This document shows, piece by piece, positions 24,516-34,655 of a DNA stretch of 64,000 nt (the first letter of the stretch is position 1; each line of letters opens with the position of its first letter). Where the stretch lies: positions 1-64,000 of the forward strand of contig NZ_KZ848478.1 in NCBI RefSeq assembly GCF_003327285.1. Direction: 5' to 3'. The notes under the pieces were generated by a model. It did no database searches, was not told the DNA's origin, and worked only from the letters and a program-made list of their open reading frames with translations. A program made the position numbers and the translations under genes. The DNA is from Microbacterium sorbitolivorans (lineage in GTDB: Bacteria > Actinomycetota > Actinomycetes > Actinomycetales > Microbacteriaceae).

Positions 24516-25580
24516 GTGACCACCGAACCCGTTCTGCCCCGAGTCCGCCCCGAGATTGCGGCGCTGCCGCCGTATAAGCAGGGCAAGCCCGCGGCGCCGG
24601 ATGGGTTCAAGCTCTCGAGCAATGAGAACCCGTTCGAGCCGCTCCCCGGCGTCGTCGAAGCCGTGCGCGGAGCCGTCACCCTCAACCGTTACCCCGACGC
24701 GACCGCCGGCCGCCTGCGCCAGGCGCTCGGCGAGCGCTACGGCGTCGAGGCCGACGAGGTCATTGTGGGCGCCGGAAGCGTGGCGCTCATCGCGGCGTTC
24801 ATCCAGGCCGCCGCGGGCCACGGCGACGAGGTCGTCTACCCGTGGCGCTCGTTCGAGGCGTACCCCGGCCTCGTGATGGTCGCCGGCGCCTCGAGCGTGC
24901 AGGTGCCGAACCTCGCCAACGGCCGCCACGACCTCGACGCGATGGCGGCCGCCATCACCGACAAGACGCGCATCGTGATCGTCTGCACGCCCAACAACCC
25001 CACGGGCCCGATCGTCACCTCGGCCGAATTCGCCGACTTCGTCGAGAAGGTGCCGAGCGACGTCATGATCCTGCTCGACGAGGCCTACACCGAGTTCGTC
25101 ACCGACGACGACGCCGTCGACGGCCTGGCCGAGCGCGTCTACGAGTCGCGCCCGAACATCGTCGTGCTGCGCACCTTCTCGAAGGCCTACGGCCTCGCCG
25201 CCCTCCGCGTCGGCTACGCCATCGGCCACCGCCGCGTGCTCGATGCGGCCCGCGCGACCCAGATCCCGCTCTCGGTCACGGCGCAGGCCGAGGAGGCCGC
25301 GCTCGCGAGCCTCGAATACGAGCCCGAGCTGCGCGCCCGCGTCGCCGAGATCGCCGTGCGCCGCGAGGCCCTCGTCACCGGCCTCCGCGAAGCCGGCTGG
25401 CAGGTTCCCGACGCGCAGAGCAACTTCGTCTGGCTCCCGACGACGGATCCCTCGGTTGCGGCGGCCTTCGAGGAGGCCGGCCTCGTGGTGCGCCCGTTCC
25501 CCGACGGGATCCGCATCTCGGTCGGCGAGGAGGCCTCGCGCGAGCGGATCCTCGACGTCGCCCGCCGGCTCCGCGCGTAG
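24516..25580 (+). CDS. hisC: Histidinol-phosphate aminotransferase
   Basis: A 354-residue class I/II PLP aminotransferase that converts imidazole acetol phosphate to histidinol phosphate. It has [19 protein letters not shown] near the start, [20 protein letters not shown] and the PLP lysine motif [18 protein letters not shown]. The start is GTG 24516. It lies apart from other his genes; related proteins can also act on aromatic amino acids. The sequence between its stop and the next gene holds a remnant of an ABC ATPase. Confidence 0.9.
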   Translation: MTTEPVLPRVRPEIAALPPYKQGKPAAPDGFKLSSNENPFEPLPGVVEAVRGAVTLNRYPDATAGRLRQALGERYGVEADEVIVGAGSVALIAAFIQAAAGHGDEVVYPWRSFEAYPGLVMVAGASSVQVPNLANGRHDLDAMAAAITDKTRIVIVCTPNNPTGPIVTSAEFADFVEKVPSDVMILLDEAYTEFVTDDDAVDGLAERVYESRPNIVVLRTFSKAYGLAALRVGYAIGHRRVLDAARATQIPLSVTAQAEEAALASLEYEPELRARVAEIAVRREALVTGLREAGWQVPDAQSNFVWLPTTDPSVAAAFEEAGLVVRPFPDGIRISVGEEASRERILDVARRLRA

Positions 25581-25593
25581 GCGCGGTTCTCCC

Positions 25594-25701
25594 ATCGACG
25601 TGCTGACGCCCGAGCTGATCGGCGCCGTGTACGGCCTCGAGGTGCGCGTGATCCCGGACGAAGATACCGGGCGGCCCGTCGTCGTCCCGCGCCGCGGCTG
25701 A
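25594..25701 (+). pseudogene. C-terminal remnant of a siderophore ABC transporter ATPase (FecE/FepC type)
   Basis: After the hisC stop, one frame reads PIDVLTPELIGAVYGLEVRV and then D-x-x-TGRPVVVP to a stop at 25699-25701. This is the characteristic tail of iron-siderophore importer ATPases. There is no start, Walker motif or upstream body, so only about 35 codons survive. I infer that a deletion joined the end of a former fecE-like gene to the hisC neighbourhood. Confidence 0.6.
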
Positions 25702-25791
25702 TGACCCTGTGGATTTCCACCACATGAATCGGGCATCCGTTGTCGAGCGCGTCACGGCCCGCGCATACGCGATTCGGCATAGCGTGGGATC

Positions 25792-26919
25792 GTGACTTCG
25801 GCAGAAACACCTCTCGTGCGCTTCCTCGAGCCCGACGGCTCGTTCGCGCCCACGCCCGAGGCGGAGCCGCTGCGCGAGATCGTCGACGGCCTCGACGATG
25901 CGATGCTCGAGCAGCTCTACCGCGACATGGCGGTCATCCGCGCGTTCGATCAGCAGGCGACGATGCTGCAGCGACAGGGTCAGCTGGCACTCTGGCCGCC
26001 GTCGCTCGGCCAGGAGGCCGCGCAGGTCGGATCCGCCCGCGCGGCGCGCGCGCAGGACACGATCTTCCCGTCGTACCGCGAGCACGTCGTCGCGAAGATC
26101 CGCGGCGTCGACCCCGTCAGCATCCTCGCGCTGATGCGGGGAACGACGCACGGCGGCTGGGATCCGACGGATCCGAAGAACGGCAACACCCGCCTCTACA
26201 CGCTCGTGCTCGGAACGCAGACCCTGCACGCGACGGGCTTCGCCATGGGCCTGAACTTCGACGGGCGCACCGCGACGGGCAACCCCGAGAAGGACGAGGC
26301 GGTCGTCGTCTACTACGGCGACGGCGCCGCGAGCGAGGGCGATGTGCACGAGGCGATGGTCTTCGCCTCGAGCTACAAGACGCCGCAGCTGTTCTTCCTC
26401 CAGAACAACCAGTGGGCCATCTCGGTGCCGGTCGCGACGCAGGCATCGGCGCCGCTCGCGAACCGCTCGGCCGGGTACGGGATCCCGACGATGCGCATCG
26501 ACGGCAACGACGTGCTCGCATCGTATGCCGCAAGCCGCATGTACCTCGAAGAGGCCCGTTCGGGCGGCGGACCGCGCGCCATCGAGGCCGTGACCTACCG
26601 CATGGGCGCGCACACGACGAGCGACGACCCGACGAAGTACCGCACCCGCGAGGAAGAGGCGATGTGGGCCGGGCGCGACCCGATCGCCCGCATGCGCGCG
26701 TTCCTCGAGAACCGCGGCGCGAGCGAGGCGTTCTTCGCCGACGTCGACGCCGAGGGCGAGGCCGTCGCGGCCGACGCCCGCGAGCGCGTCGTGAAGCTGC
26801 CGAATCCGGATCCGGCGAGCATGTTCGCGCACGTGTATTCCGAGCCGAACGCGCTCATGGAGCAGCAGGCGGCCTGGCTCGCCGAGTACGAGGCCTCGTT
26901 CGAAGGAGACGCCGCATGA
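25792..26919 (+). CDS. bkdA: Branched-chain 2-oxoacid dehydrogenase E1 alpha subunit
   Basis: A 375-residue thiamine-diphosphate subunit. It has PSLGQEAAQVGSARAA and TIFPSYREHV in the N-terminal part, and the ThDP/Mg motif GDGAASEGDVHEAMVFAS followed by NNQWAISVP. The heterodimeric E1 decarboxylates branched 2-oxoacids derived from Val, Leu and Ile and passes the acyl group to the lipoyl E2. GTG 25792 is the only start that fits. It overlaps the E1 beta gene by ATGA. An E3 gene is not in the operon, so a shared lipoamide dehydrogenase is expected elsewhere. A pyruvate or acetoin E1 is an alternative, but the start and the partner E2 favour BCKDH. Confidence 0.85.
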   Translation: MTSAETPLVRFLEPDGSFAPTPEAEPLREIVDGLDDAMLEQLYRDMAVIRAFDQQATMLQRQGQLALWPPSLGQEAAQVGSARAARAQDTIFPSYREHVVAKIRGVDPVSILALMRGTTHGGWDPTDPKNGNTRLYTLVLGTQTLHATGFAMGLNFDGRTATGNPEKDEAVVVYYGDGAASEGDVHEAMVFASSYKTPQLFFLQNNQWAISVPVATQASAPLANRSAGYGIPTMRIDGNDVLASYAASRMYLEEARSGGGPRAIEAVTYRMGAHTTSDDPTKYRTREEEAMWAGRDPIARMRAFLENRGASEAFFADVDAEGEAVAADARERVVKLPNPDPASMFAHVYSEPNALMEQQAAWLAEYEASFEGDAA

Positions 26920-27896
26920 CGCTCGAGACGATGCCCTTCGCGAGGGCGATGAACGCCGGCCTCCGCCGCGCCATGGAAGAAGACGGCCGCGTCCTGCTGA
27001 TGGGCGAGGACATCGGAAAGCTCGGCGGCGTCTTCCGCGTGACCGAGCACCTGCAGCGCGACTTCGGCGAGGACCGCGTGCTCGACACCCCGCTCGCCGA
27101 GTCCGGCATCGTCGGCTCGGCCATCGGACTTGCGATGGCGGGCTTCCGCCCGGTCATCGAGATCCAGTTCGACGGCTTCGTGTTCCCCGCCTTCGATCAG
27201 ATCACGACGCAGCTCGCGAAGCTTACGAACCGTCACGAGGGCGCGCTGCAGATGCCCGTCGTGATCCGCATCCCCTACGGCGGACACATCGGCGCGGTCG
27301 AGCACCACCAGGAGAGCCCGGAGGTGTACTTCACGCACACCTCGGGCCTGCGCGTGGTCAGCCCGTCGACGCCGAACGACGCCTACTGGATGATCCAGGA
27401 CGCCATCGCGTCGAACGACCCCGTGATCTTTATGGAGCCCAAGAGCCGCTATTGGCAGAAGGGCGAGGTCGACACCGAGCGCCGCGGCGCGCCGCTGCAC
27501 ACGAGCCGCGTCGTGCGCAAGGGCACCGACGTGACGCTCGTGGGCCACGGCGCCATGGTGTCGGTGCTGCTGCAGGCCGCCGCGATCGCCGAGGGCGAGG
27601 GGCGCAGCTGCGAGGTCATCGACCTGCGCTCGCTATCGCCGATCGACTACGACCCGATCGTCGAGTCGGTGCGCTCGACGGGCCGCATGGTGTGGGCGCA
27701 GGAGGCCCCCGGCCACACAAGCATCGGCAGCGAGATCGCCGCGACGGTGACCGAGCGGGCGTTCTATTCGCTCGAGGCGCCCATCATGCGCGTGACGGGC
27801 TTCGATACTCCGTTCCCGCCTGCCAAACTTGAGGGTACGTATCTGCCCGACGCCGACCGCGTGCTCGAGGCCGTCGACCGCGCGTTCGCGTACTGA
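26916..27896 (+). CDS. bkdB: Branched-chain 2-oxoacid dehydrogenase E1 beta subunit
   Basis: A 326-residue transketolase-like beta subunit. It shows the conserved start [18 protein letters not shown], the ThDP-contacting [11 protein letters not shown] and [39 protein letters not shown], and a C-terminal transketolase domain with [15 protein letters not shown]. It is translationally coupled to the alpha subunit and followed after 11 bases by the E2 gene, with GAGAGGATCC as the E2 ribosome site. Confidence 0.88.
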   Translation: MTLETMPFARAMNAGLRRAMEEDGRVLLMGEDIGKLGGVFRVTEHLQRDFGEDRVLDTPLAESGIVGSAIGLAMAGFRPVIEIQFDGFVFPAFDQITTQLAKLTNRHEGALQMPVVIRIPYGGHIGAVEHHQESPEVYFTHTSGLRVVSPSTPNDAYWMIQDAIASNDPVIFMEPKSRYWQKGEVDTERRGAPLHTSRVVRKGTDVTLVGHGAMVSVLLQAAAIAEGEGRSCEVIDLRSLSPIDYDPIVESVRSTGRMVWAQEAPGHTSIGSEIAATVTERAFYSLEAPIMRVTGFDTPFPPAKLEGTYLPDADRVLEAVDRAFAY

Positions 27897-27907
27897 GAGG
27901 ATCCGCC

Positions 27908-29212
27908 ATGCAGACGTTCCACCTTCCCGACGTGGGCGAGGGCCTGACCGAGGCCGAGCTCGTCGAATGGCGAGTGAAGCCCGGCGATGTGCTCAAGGTC
28001 AACGACACGATCGCCGACATCGAGACGGCGAAGAGCATCGTCGAGCTGCCGTCGCCGTTCGAAGGCGTCGTGCGCGAGCTTCTCGTGAACGAGGGTGACA
28101 CGGTCGACGTGGGTGCCGCGATCCTGACGGTCGAGGCCGAGGGATCCTCGGATCCGGCGCCGGCCTCCGAGGGCGGCGCGACCCCCGCTGCCCCCGCCGA
28201 CACGAGCGACAATGCCGTTCTCGTCGGCTACGGCAGCGGATCCGAGGCGAAGACCCGCCGCAAGCCGAAGACACACGAGACCGTGCTCACGAGCTCCATC
28301 GGCGTCATCACGAAGCCACCGGTGCGCAAGCTCGCGCGCGACCTCGACGTGAACCTGTCGGAGGTCACCGGCACCGGCCCCGCCGGCGAGGTGACCCGCG
28401 ACGACGTCGTGAAGCACGCCGAGCAGGCCTCGGTGTTCCGCAACCTGTCGACGCCCGCGTGGCCCACGGAGCGCGAGCGCACCGTGCCCGCGCCTCGCGC
28501 GAACGTCGACCCGCGCTACGACGCGGTGCCGGTCAAGGGCGTCCGCAAGGCGACCGCGAACGCGATGGTCGGATCCGCGTACACGGCCCCGCACGTGTCG
28601 GTCTGGACCGACGTCGACGCGACCCGCACCATGGAGTTCGTCGCGCGCCTGAAGAAGCAGCCGCAGTTCGCCGACATCAAGATCTCGCCGCTGCTCGTCT
28701 ACGCGCGCGCCGTGCTGTGGGCCGTGCAGCGCACGCCCGAGATCAACTCGACGTGGATCGAGACCGACGCCGGCGCCGAGATTCAGGTGCGCAACTACGT
28801 GAACCTGGGCATCGCCGCGGCGACCCCGCGCGGCCTGCTCGTGCCGAACATCAAGGACGCGCAGGACCTGTCGATCCGCGAGCTCGCGAGCGCGCTGCAG
28901 GACCTGACGTTCACGGCGCGCGACGGCAAGACCCCGCCCGCCGACCTGTCTGGCGGTACCATCACGATCACCAACATCGGTGTTTTCGGCATGGACGCGG
29001 GCACCCCGATCCTCAACCCCGGCGAGGCCGGCATCGTCGCCATGGGCGCGATCCGTCAGAAGCCGTGGGTCGTCGACGGCGAGGTGCGCCCCGCGTGGGT
29101 GACGACGGTCTCCGGATCCTTCGACCACCGCATCGTCGACGGCGACAAGATCAGCCGATTCGTCGCAGACGTGGCGGCGGTCCTGGAAGAGCCGGCACTG
29201 CTGCTCGACTAG
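27908..29212 (+). CDS. bkdC: Dihydrolipoamide acyltransferase E2 of branched-chain dehydrogenase
   Basis: A 434-residue E2. The N-terminal lipoyl domain (1-80) carries the lipoylated Lys in [16 protein letters not shown] short linker leads to the E3/E1-binding domain (about 130-165), [20 protein letters not shown]. The CAT domain (about 200-434) ends with [17 protein letters not shown], whose His and Asp catalyse acyl transfer to CoA. There is a single lipoyl domain, usual for Bkd E2. The gene is last in the bkd operon and is followed by the palindromic repeat that also flanks the tetritol cassette. Confidence 0.88.
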   Translation: MQTFHLPDVGEGLTEAELVEWRVKPGDVLKVNDTIADIETAKSIVELPSPFEGVVRELLVNEGDTVDVGAAILTVEAEGSSDPAPASEGGATPAAPADTSDNAVLVGYGSGSEAKTRRKPKTHETVLTSSIGVITKPPVRKLARDLDVNLSEVTGTGPAGEVTRDDVVKHAEQASVFRNLSTPAWPTERERTVPAPRANVDPRYDAVPVKGVRKATANAMVGSAYTAPHVSVWTDVDATRTMEFVARLKKQPQFADIKISPLLVYARAVLWAVQRTPEINSTWIETDAGAEIQVRNYVNLGIAAATPRGLLVPNIKDAQDLSIRELASALQDLTFTARDGKTPPADLSGGTITITNIGVFGMDAGTPILNPGEAGIVAMGAIRQKPWVVDGEVRPAWVTTVSGSFDHRIVDGDKISRFVADVAAVLEEPALLLD

Positions 29213-29218
29213 CTCTTG

Positions 29219-29338
29219 AGGGATGCGTTCGTGTCACTCTGGCCTTTAGGGATGCCGTCGTGTCGTTCTGAGCGTTCAGAACGACACGAACGCATCCCTG
29301 AGGCGCGTTATCGCACGAACGCATCCCGCAAGGCGCGT
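29219..29338. repeat. Palindromic repeat, left copy flanking the tetritol cassette
   Basis: It starts GGGATGCGTTCGTGTCACTC, has an inner hairpin GTGTCGTTCTGAGCGTTCAG with AACGACAC, and then the inverted CACGAACGCATCCC. A second CACGAACGCATCCCGCAAGG unit ends at the stop codon of the SorC gene. A longer copy in the same orientation lies at 35132-35314. Placed between convergent genes, it may also stop transcription. Confidence 0.85.
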
Positions 29339-30330
29339 CATAGGGCGTCGAGGATCGCCCTTGCCGTGGCACTATCCGTCACCAATTCATTGATCAGGCC
29401 ACCTCGCACGGCGCCCGTGATGCTCGACACCTTGTGCGTGCCGACGGCCACGCCAACGGCATGAGGGATGTTCCGGAGCAGCTCCGGGGGAGTACGCACG
29501 ATCAGGTCGCTGCCCGGGAACTCGATCTCCTGCCCATCGGTGGCGAAGAAGTTCAGGCACACGTCGCCGACCGAGCGATCGAACGCACGGTCGTCGGCGG
29601 GGATCCCGCTCGCGAGCACCGCTCGGGTGGGGGTGGCGGCGCCGATGCCGAGCAGCGCGCCGGTCGCGCGTTCCCACAGACCGGAGACGTGCTGGAACGC
29701 CGGATCCTGCAGCAGCGACCTGCGCATCTGGGCGCTCGGTAGCGCCTGCGTGAAGAGGAACGCAGGGAAAGCCCCCGACTCCTGCGCCGCGATACGAGTG
29801 ATCTCGTTGGTCTGGAATTGCGGCAGAGGATCGGCATAGCCGCCGACCGTTGGAGCAATCTGGATGCCGGGGAGGGCTGGCATGCCGTGCTGTGCGAGTT
29901 CGTAGGTCGTCTGGCCCGAGGAAATCAGCAACGCGTCGCCCGCGGTGAGATGCATCGCGCGAACGGCTTCTGACACGGGCGCCGCAAGGTCGGCGCCGAG
30001 CGTCGAGGGGTGCGTGATCGGTGCGAGGTAAACGGCGTTGAGCCCCAAAGCGTCCCGCAATTCCGTCGCGAGCTGTTTCGACGTGTCAATGAACGGGTCG
30101 AGCACCTCGATGCGCACGATCCCTGCGCGTCGCGCATCGGCCAGCAACCTGCTGACGGTGGGGCGAGAGACCCCGAGGCGATCCGCGATGGACGCCTGCG
30201 TCGCATCCTCGAGGTAATACATGCGCGCGGCTTGATGTACCTGCTCGAGAGGGAAGCGCGACCGCGCAGCATCGGACGCCGTGGGCGTGCGTGACAGGGG
30301 CGGCTCCGGTACGGATGCGGGTGCGGGCAT
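29338..30330 (-). CDS. SorC/DeoR-like transcriptional regulator
   Basis: A 330-residue regulator with an N-terminal sigma70-region-4-like helix-turn-helix QVHQAARMYYLEDATQASIA, then RLGVSRPTVSRLLADAR. The effector-binding domain (about 90-330) has the sugar-phosphate-binding look of SorC proteins, with DALLISSGQTTYELA and the terminal VAVGTHKVSSITGAVRGGLI. It is divergent from the tetritol operon and probably responds to a tetritol-derived sugar phosphate. Its coding DNA uses GGATCC less than the surrounding resident genes. Confidence 0.9.
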   Translation of the reverse strand: MPAPASVPEPPLSRTPTASDAARSRFPLEQVHQAARMYYLEDATQASIADRLGVSRPTVSRLLADARRAGIVRIEVLDPFIDTSKQLATELRDALGLNAVYLAPITHPSTLGADLAAPVSEAVRAMHLTAGDALLISSGQTTYELAQHGMPALPGIQIAPTVGGYADPLPQFQTNEITRIAAQESGAFPAFLFTQALPSAQMRRSLLQDPAFQHVSGLWERATGALLGIGAATPTRAVLASGIPADDRAFDRSVGDVCLNFFATDGQEIEFPGSDLIVRTPPELLRNIPHAVGVAVGTHKVSSITGAVRGGLINELVTDSATARAILDAL

Positions 30331-30369
30331 ACGTCATGGTACCGCCCGGATGACGAATGTGAACGTTTG

Positions 30370-30389
30370 TTCTGTACATGTGTGCAGAA
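30370..30389. promoter_or_regulatory. Candidate SorC operator and promoter region
   Basis: TTCTGTACATGTGTGCAGAA is a dyad between the divergent regulator and the dehydrogenase gene. TAATCT at 30395-30400 is a possible -10 box for the operon, without a good -35, which would fit an activated promoter. The dehydrogenase has GAGGAA as ribosome site. Confidence 0.45.
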
Positions 30390-30438
30390 TTCGTGTAATC
30401 TCTTCCCATACCCCCAGCGATGCGAGGAAGCGACACAG

Positions 30439-31557
30439 ATGTCTAGCAGCACCAACACCCCGATCACCGAAGAGCTCCCCGACACCATGCGTGCCGTGGT
30501 TGTTTACGGGCCCGGCGACTACCGCCTCGAGGACCGACCGGTTCCCCGCCCCGGAGACGATGACCTCCTCCTCCGCACTGACGCCGTCGGCATCTGCGCG
30601 AGTGACCTGAAGGCCTATCACGGCGCCGCGAAGTTCTGGGGCGACGAGAACCGCCCTGCCTGGGCCGAGCGTGACCGCATTCCCGGCCACGAGTTTGTCG
30701 GCACGATCGTCGCGGGTGGCGCATCGGCTCTCGCGAAGCGCGGCGTGAACATCGGCGACCGCATCGCCTGCGAGCAGATCGTTCCCTGCTGGGAGTGCCG
30801 CTACTGCCTCGAGGGCTCGTACTGGATGTGCGCCGTCCACGACATGTTCGGCTTCAAGGGCTACGACGGCGCAATGGCCGAGTACGTGCTCGTTCCGGCG
30901 AAGGCGCTCACGCACCTCGTCGATAAGGAACTCCCCGGCCCCGTCGCGGCCTTCGCGGAGCCGCTGTCCTGCGCCTTCCACGCCGTTGAGCGCGCCGAGA
31001 TCAAGTTCAACGACACCGTCGTGATCGCCGGTGCGGGCCCCATCGGCCTTTCGGCCATCGCCGGTGCCCGCCAGAAGAACCCGCTGCGCGTCATCGCTCT
31101 CGATGCCGTCGACTCGAAGCTCGACCTCGCCCGCCGCGTGGGTGCCGACATCACGATCAACATCGCGAAAGAAGACGCCGTTGCGCGCGTGAAGGAACTG
31201 ACGGGCGGCTACGGTGCCGACGTTTACATCGAGGCCACGGGTCACCCCTCCGCTGTTCCGCAGGGCCTCAACCTGCTGCGCAAGCTCGGCACCTTCGTCG
31301 AGTACTCGGTGTTCAAGGACGCGGTGTCGGTCGACTGGTCGATCATCTCGGACGACAAGGAACTTGACGTGCGCGGCGCCCACCTCGGTCCGCACACCTG
31401 GCCCGCCGCCATCAAGCTGCTCGAGGCCGGAACCCTGCCGATGGACGACATCTGCACGCACCAGTTCCCGCTCGAGAAGTTCCAGGAGGCGCTCGACCTG
31501 GTCGGCGACTCGGCAGGCTCATCGGTCAAGGTTTCCATCGTTCCCTCGATGAGCTGA
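30439..31557 (+). CDS. eltD: Erythritol/L-threitol dehydrogenase-like zinc alcohol dehydrogenase
   Basis: A 372-residue medium-chain zinc dehydrogenase. The catalytic zinc site uses Cys in VGICASDLKAYHG, His/Glu in IPGHEFVGTI and a further ligand near PCWECRYCLEGSYWMC, whose cysteines bind structural zinc. The NAD fold is VVIAGAGPIGLSAIAGARQ with Asp in ALDAVDSKLDLA, which favours NAD over NADP. The overall string resembles mycobacterial EltD, which oxidises erythritol to erythrulose. The next genes (polyol permease, erythrulose-type kinase and isomerase) fit that route. A different polyol substrate remains possible. Confidence 0.7.
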   Translation: MSSSTNTPITEELPDTMRAVVVYGPGDYRLEDRPVPRPGDDDLLLRTDAVGICASDLKAYHGAAKFWGDENRPAWAERDRIPGHEFVGTIVAGGASALAKRGVNIGDRIACEQIVPCWECRYCLEGSYWMCAVHDMFGFKGYDGAMAEYVLVPAKALTHLVDKELPGPVAAFAEPLSCAFHAVERAEIKFNDTVVIAGAGPIGLSAIAGARQKNPLRVIALDAVDSKLDLARRVGADITINIAKEDAVARVKELTGGYGADVYIEATGHPSAVPQGLNLLRKLGTFVEYSVFKDAVSVDWSIISDDKELDVRGAHLGPHTWPAAIKLLEAGTLPMDDICTHQFPLEKFQEALDLVGDSAGSSVKVSIVPSMS

Positions 31558-31574
31558 CCCGAGCAAAAGGGCAC

Positions 31575-32912
31575 ATGATGACTTCGTCAACGGTGACGGA
31601 ACGCCCCGCACGCGAGGGCTTCCTTGACCGCATGGGAATCCCGAGCTCGCTCGCGATCGGTTTCCTTGCCGTTCTGATCTTCATGGCCGGTAACGGCGTG
31701 GAATCGAACTTCATTACCCCGCACATGGTTGAGGTCTTGGGTTCGCCCGAGGCGACCGTTGCCGCGATCGTGAGCTTCTACAGCCTCGCGGTGCTCGTCG
31801 GTAGCTACCTCTCCGGTGCACTGTCCGACCTCATCGGTCCGCGACGGGTCATGGTGGTGGGATTCGTCGTATGGATCGTGTTCGAGGTGTTGTTCCTCAT
31901 CGGTCTGTCGATCGGCAGCGTGGGCTTCACCGCGGTCGCCTACGCACTTCGCGGCTTCGGATACCCGCTCTTCGCCTTCGCCTTCCTCGTGTGGGTGAAC
32001 ATCACGGCCCTGCCCGAGCGCAACGGCTCTGCCGTGGGGTGGTTCTATGTCGCGTTCACCGGTGGTCTCCCGACCCTCGGATCCCTGTTCGCGCTGGGAG
32101 CGATCCCGACGTTCGGCGGTGGCATCCAGGGTGAGACGGGCGCGATGATCGCGTCGATCGGCCTCGTTGTCATCGGTTTCCTTCTTGCAATGTTTGGCAT
32201 CCGCGCGAAGAACGGCAGCAGTCGTATCGCCCCCGAGGGCGAGAGCGCGGCGCGCGTTCTTACGAGCGGTCTGCGGTTGACGTTCACCCGTCCGCGCGTG
32301 TTGATGGGCTTCATCGTCCGCCTGATCAACACGGCCCCGCAGTACGGCATGTTCATCATCCTGCCGACGATCATCTCGATCGATCGCGGATGGGGACAGG
32401 TACGCTGGCTGCTGATGACGGTGTTCGTCTACGCGACCAACATCCTCGTGAACGCCCTGTTCGGCTGGCTCGGCGACCGCATCGGATGGCAGCGGACGGT
32501 CAAGTGGTACGGCATCGTCGGCGGCGCCTTGGGCCTGCTCGCCTGGTGGTACGTGCCTCAGCTCGTTCCCGCGGGAAGCGAGTGGGGATACTGGGCTTCG
32601 GTTCTTGCCGGGTGTGTGTTTGGTTGCCTGCTCGCGGGCTTCGTGCCGATGGGCGCGATCATGCCCGCGCTCGTTCCCGCGCACAACAAGGGCGCCGCGA
32701 TGGCGATGTACACGACGGCAGCAGGCGGCGCCGCGTTCCTAGGATCCGCCACCGTCGCTGTCGTGCTCGCGCTTGGCGGCGATGGCGTTGCGGTGACCTG
32801 GACCTTCGTGGGCCTCTACGCGCTCGCGTTCGTGTTCATTCAGTTCCTCCAGGTGGATCAGCCTGGGCACGACTTCCTCGGGAAGTCGAAAACTCGAAAG
32901 GTGAATGCATGA
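31575..32912 (+). CDS. MFS polyol permease
   Basis: A 445-residue twelve-helix transporter. It starts LGIPSS-like (MGIPSSLAIGFLAVLIFMAG) and has GNGVESNFITPHMVE, which resembles the RbtT/DalT/CsbX polyol permease family. The MFS loop after helix 2 is DLIGPRRVMVVG. It probably brings a sugar alcohol in by proton symport. It is 17 bases after eltD and overlaps the kinase by ATGA, so uptake and catabolism are coupled. Two adjacent ATG codons are possible starts; 31575 is used. Confidence 0.8.
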   Translation: MMTSSTVTERPAREGFLDRMGIPSSLAIGFLAVLIFMAGNGVESNFITPHMVEVLGSPEATVAAIVSFYSLAVLVGSYLSGALSDLIGPRRVMVVGFVVWIVFEVLFLIGLSIGSVGFTAVAYALRGFGYPLFAFAFLVWVNITALPERNGSAVGWFYVAFTGGLPTLGSLFALGAIPTFGGGIQGETGAMIASIGLVVIGFLLAMFGIRAKNGSSRIAPEGESAARVLTSGLRLTFTRPRVLMGFIVRLINTAPQYGMFIILPTIISIDRGWGQVRWLLMTVFVYATNILVNALFGWLGDRIGWQRTVKWYGIVGGALGLLAWWYVPQLVPAGSEWGYWASVLAGCVFGCLLAGFVPMGAIMPALVPAHNKGAAMAMYTTAAGGAAFLGSATVAVVLALGGDGVAVTWTFVGLYALAFVFIQFLQVDQPGHDFLGKSKTRKVNA

Positions 32913-34624
32913 CGACGATCTTCGACAACCCCGAGGAGTTCGCGGAGGATCAGCTCGCCGGATGGCTTGACCTGTACTCGGATCGCGTGCGGGGCGTCAC
33001 GGGCGGGGTCGTGGCGCTCCCCGTCGCGGGTGCCGCACCGCAGGTTGCCGTCGTCATCGGCGGCGGATCCGGGCACTATCCCGCGTTCTGCGGCACGGTG
33101 GGCACCGGATTCGCGACCGGTGCGGTCGTTGGAAACATCTTCACCTCGCCGTCTGCGGCGCAGGTGTACTCCGTCGCGAAGGCCGCGGATCAGGGGCGCG
33201 GTGTCGTTCTGAGCTTCGGCAACTATGCCGGTGACAACATGAACTTCGGCCTGGCCGCGGAGCGTCTTCGTCAGGAGGGAATCGACACGCGCATCGTCGT
33301 CGTGACGGACGACGTGGCCTCGGCTGACGAGGAAGAACAGCGCCGCGGCATCGCCGGCGACTTCCCCGTATTCAAGGCGATGGGCGCTGCCGCCGCCGCG
33401 GGCGCATCGCTCGACGAGGTTGAGCGACTGGGCAACGCGAGCAACCGCGCAACGCGCACGATCGGTGTCGCGTTCTCGGGCTGCACGATGCCGGGCGCGA
33501 CCGAACCTCTCTTTACCGTTCCGGAGGGGCACCTGGGTCTGGGGCTTGGCATCCACGGCGAGCCCGGGATCCGCGATGTGCCGCTCATGCGAGCAACCGA
33601 CCTCGCCCGTCTGCTTGTCGATAGCCTGCTCGCGGATCGCCCGGCCACGGCCGGCACGCGAGTGGCGCCGATCGTGAACGGTCTCGGCGACACGAAGTAC
33701 GAAGAGCTCTTCCTGCTGTGGGGGCGCATCGCGCCGCTGCTCCGCGCCGAAGGCCTCGAGCTTGTCGAGCCCGAGGTGGGCGAACTCGTGACGAGCCTCG
33801 ACATGGGCGGATGCTCGCTCACGCTGCAGTGGCTGGACGAGGAGCTCGAAGAGCTGTGGCGCGCGGACGCATATACCCCGGCGTACCGCAAGGCTCAGGC
33901 ACCTGTCGCCGCGCTCGACCGCGACGCGATCGCCGCCACCGAGTCGCGTGCCGCCGAGGAAATGCCCGAGGCGAGTGACGCATCCCGCCACGCCGCGCTG
34001 GTGATCCGGGATGTCGTCGGCGCGATGGACGCGGCACTTCGAGGCGCCGAGGAGAACCTCGGACGTATCGATGCCATTGCGGGCGACGGCGACCACGGTC
34101 GAGGAATGGTCAAGGGCGTCTCTGCGGCGACGGACGCGGCCGGCCGCGTACCGGAGGAAGCCGGTGCGGCGTTCCTCTTGGGCCGCGTTGGTCAGGCTTG
34201 GGCCGCGGAGGCAGGTGGAACGTCTGGCGTGCTCTGGGGTGCGGCTCTGGAGGCGTTCGGGCGAGAGCTCGGTGACGACGCCACCGAGATCGGCGCGGCG
34301 GACATCGCCGCAGCGAGCGGCGCGTTCGCGCGTGCGATTCAGCAGCTCGGAGGCGCGAGCCGCGGCGATAAGACGCTGCTCGATGCCCTGTTGCCGTTCG
34401 TCGATGAGCTCGAGGCGCGAGTCAGCGCCGGTGACGACCTGGCGACGGCGTGGGGGCAGGCGGCAACGGTCGCGGGCCGCGAGGCCGAAGCGACGGCGTC
34501 GCTGCGGCCGAACGTGGGTCGCGCACGCCCGCTCGCCGAGAAGAGCATCGGACACCCCGACGCGGGCGCCATTTCGATGGCGCTGATTCTCGAGACCGTC
34601 GGCGGCGTACTCGCCGCCCGGTGA
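32909..34624 (+). CDS. derK: DhaK-DhaL fusion kinase, probable D-erythrulose kinase
   Basis: A 571-residue ATP-dependent dihydroxyacetone-kinase family enzyme. The DhaK half (about 1-330) has [20 protein letters not shown] and the substrate-binding His in [11 protein letters not shown], which forms a covalent hemiaminal with ketoses. The DhaL half (about 375-571) has [17 protein letters not shown], with the metal-binding Asp residues, and GGTSGVLWG. Fused DhaKL kinases with this neighbourhood phosphorylate erythrulose at C4 in the known mycobacterial tetritol pathway (DerK). Dihydroxyacetone itself is the alternative substrate. It is coupled to the permease by ATGA, with GAAAGG as ribosome site. 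Confidence 0.75.
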   Translation: MTTIFDNPEEFAEDQLAGWLDLYSDRVRGVTGGVVALPVAGAAPQVAVVIGGGSGHYPAFCGTVGTGFATGAVVGNIFTSPSAAQVYSVAKAADQGRGVVLSFGNYAGDNMNFGLAAERLRQEGIDTRIVVVTDDVASADEEEQRRGIAGDFPVFKAMGAAAAAGASLDEVERLGNASNRATRTIGVAFSGCTMPGATEPLFTVPEGHLGLGLGIHGEPGIRDVPLMRATDLARLLVDSLLADRPATAGTRVAPIVNGLGDTKYEELFLLWGRIAPLLRAEGLELVEPEVGELVTSLDMGGCSLTLQWLDEELEELWRADAYTPAYRKAQAPVAALDRDAIAATESRAAEEMPEASDASRHAALVIRDVVGAMDAALRGAEENLGRIDAIAGDGDHGRGMVKGVSAATDAAGRVPEEAGAAFLLGRVGQAWAAEAGGTSGVLWGAALEAFGRELGDDATEIGAADIAAASGAFARAIQQLGGASRGDKTLLDALLPFVDELEARVSAGDDLATAWGQAATVAGREAEATASLRPNVGRARPLAEKSIGHPDAGAISMALILETVGGVLAAR

Positions 34625-34655
34625 CCACACTCACACGAAGAGAAGGACGACAGAG

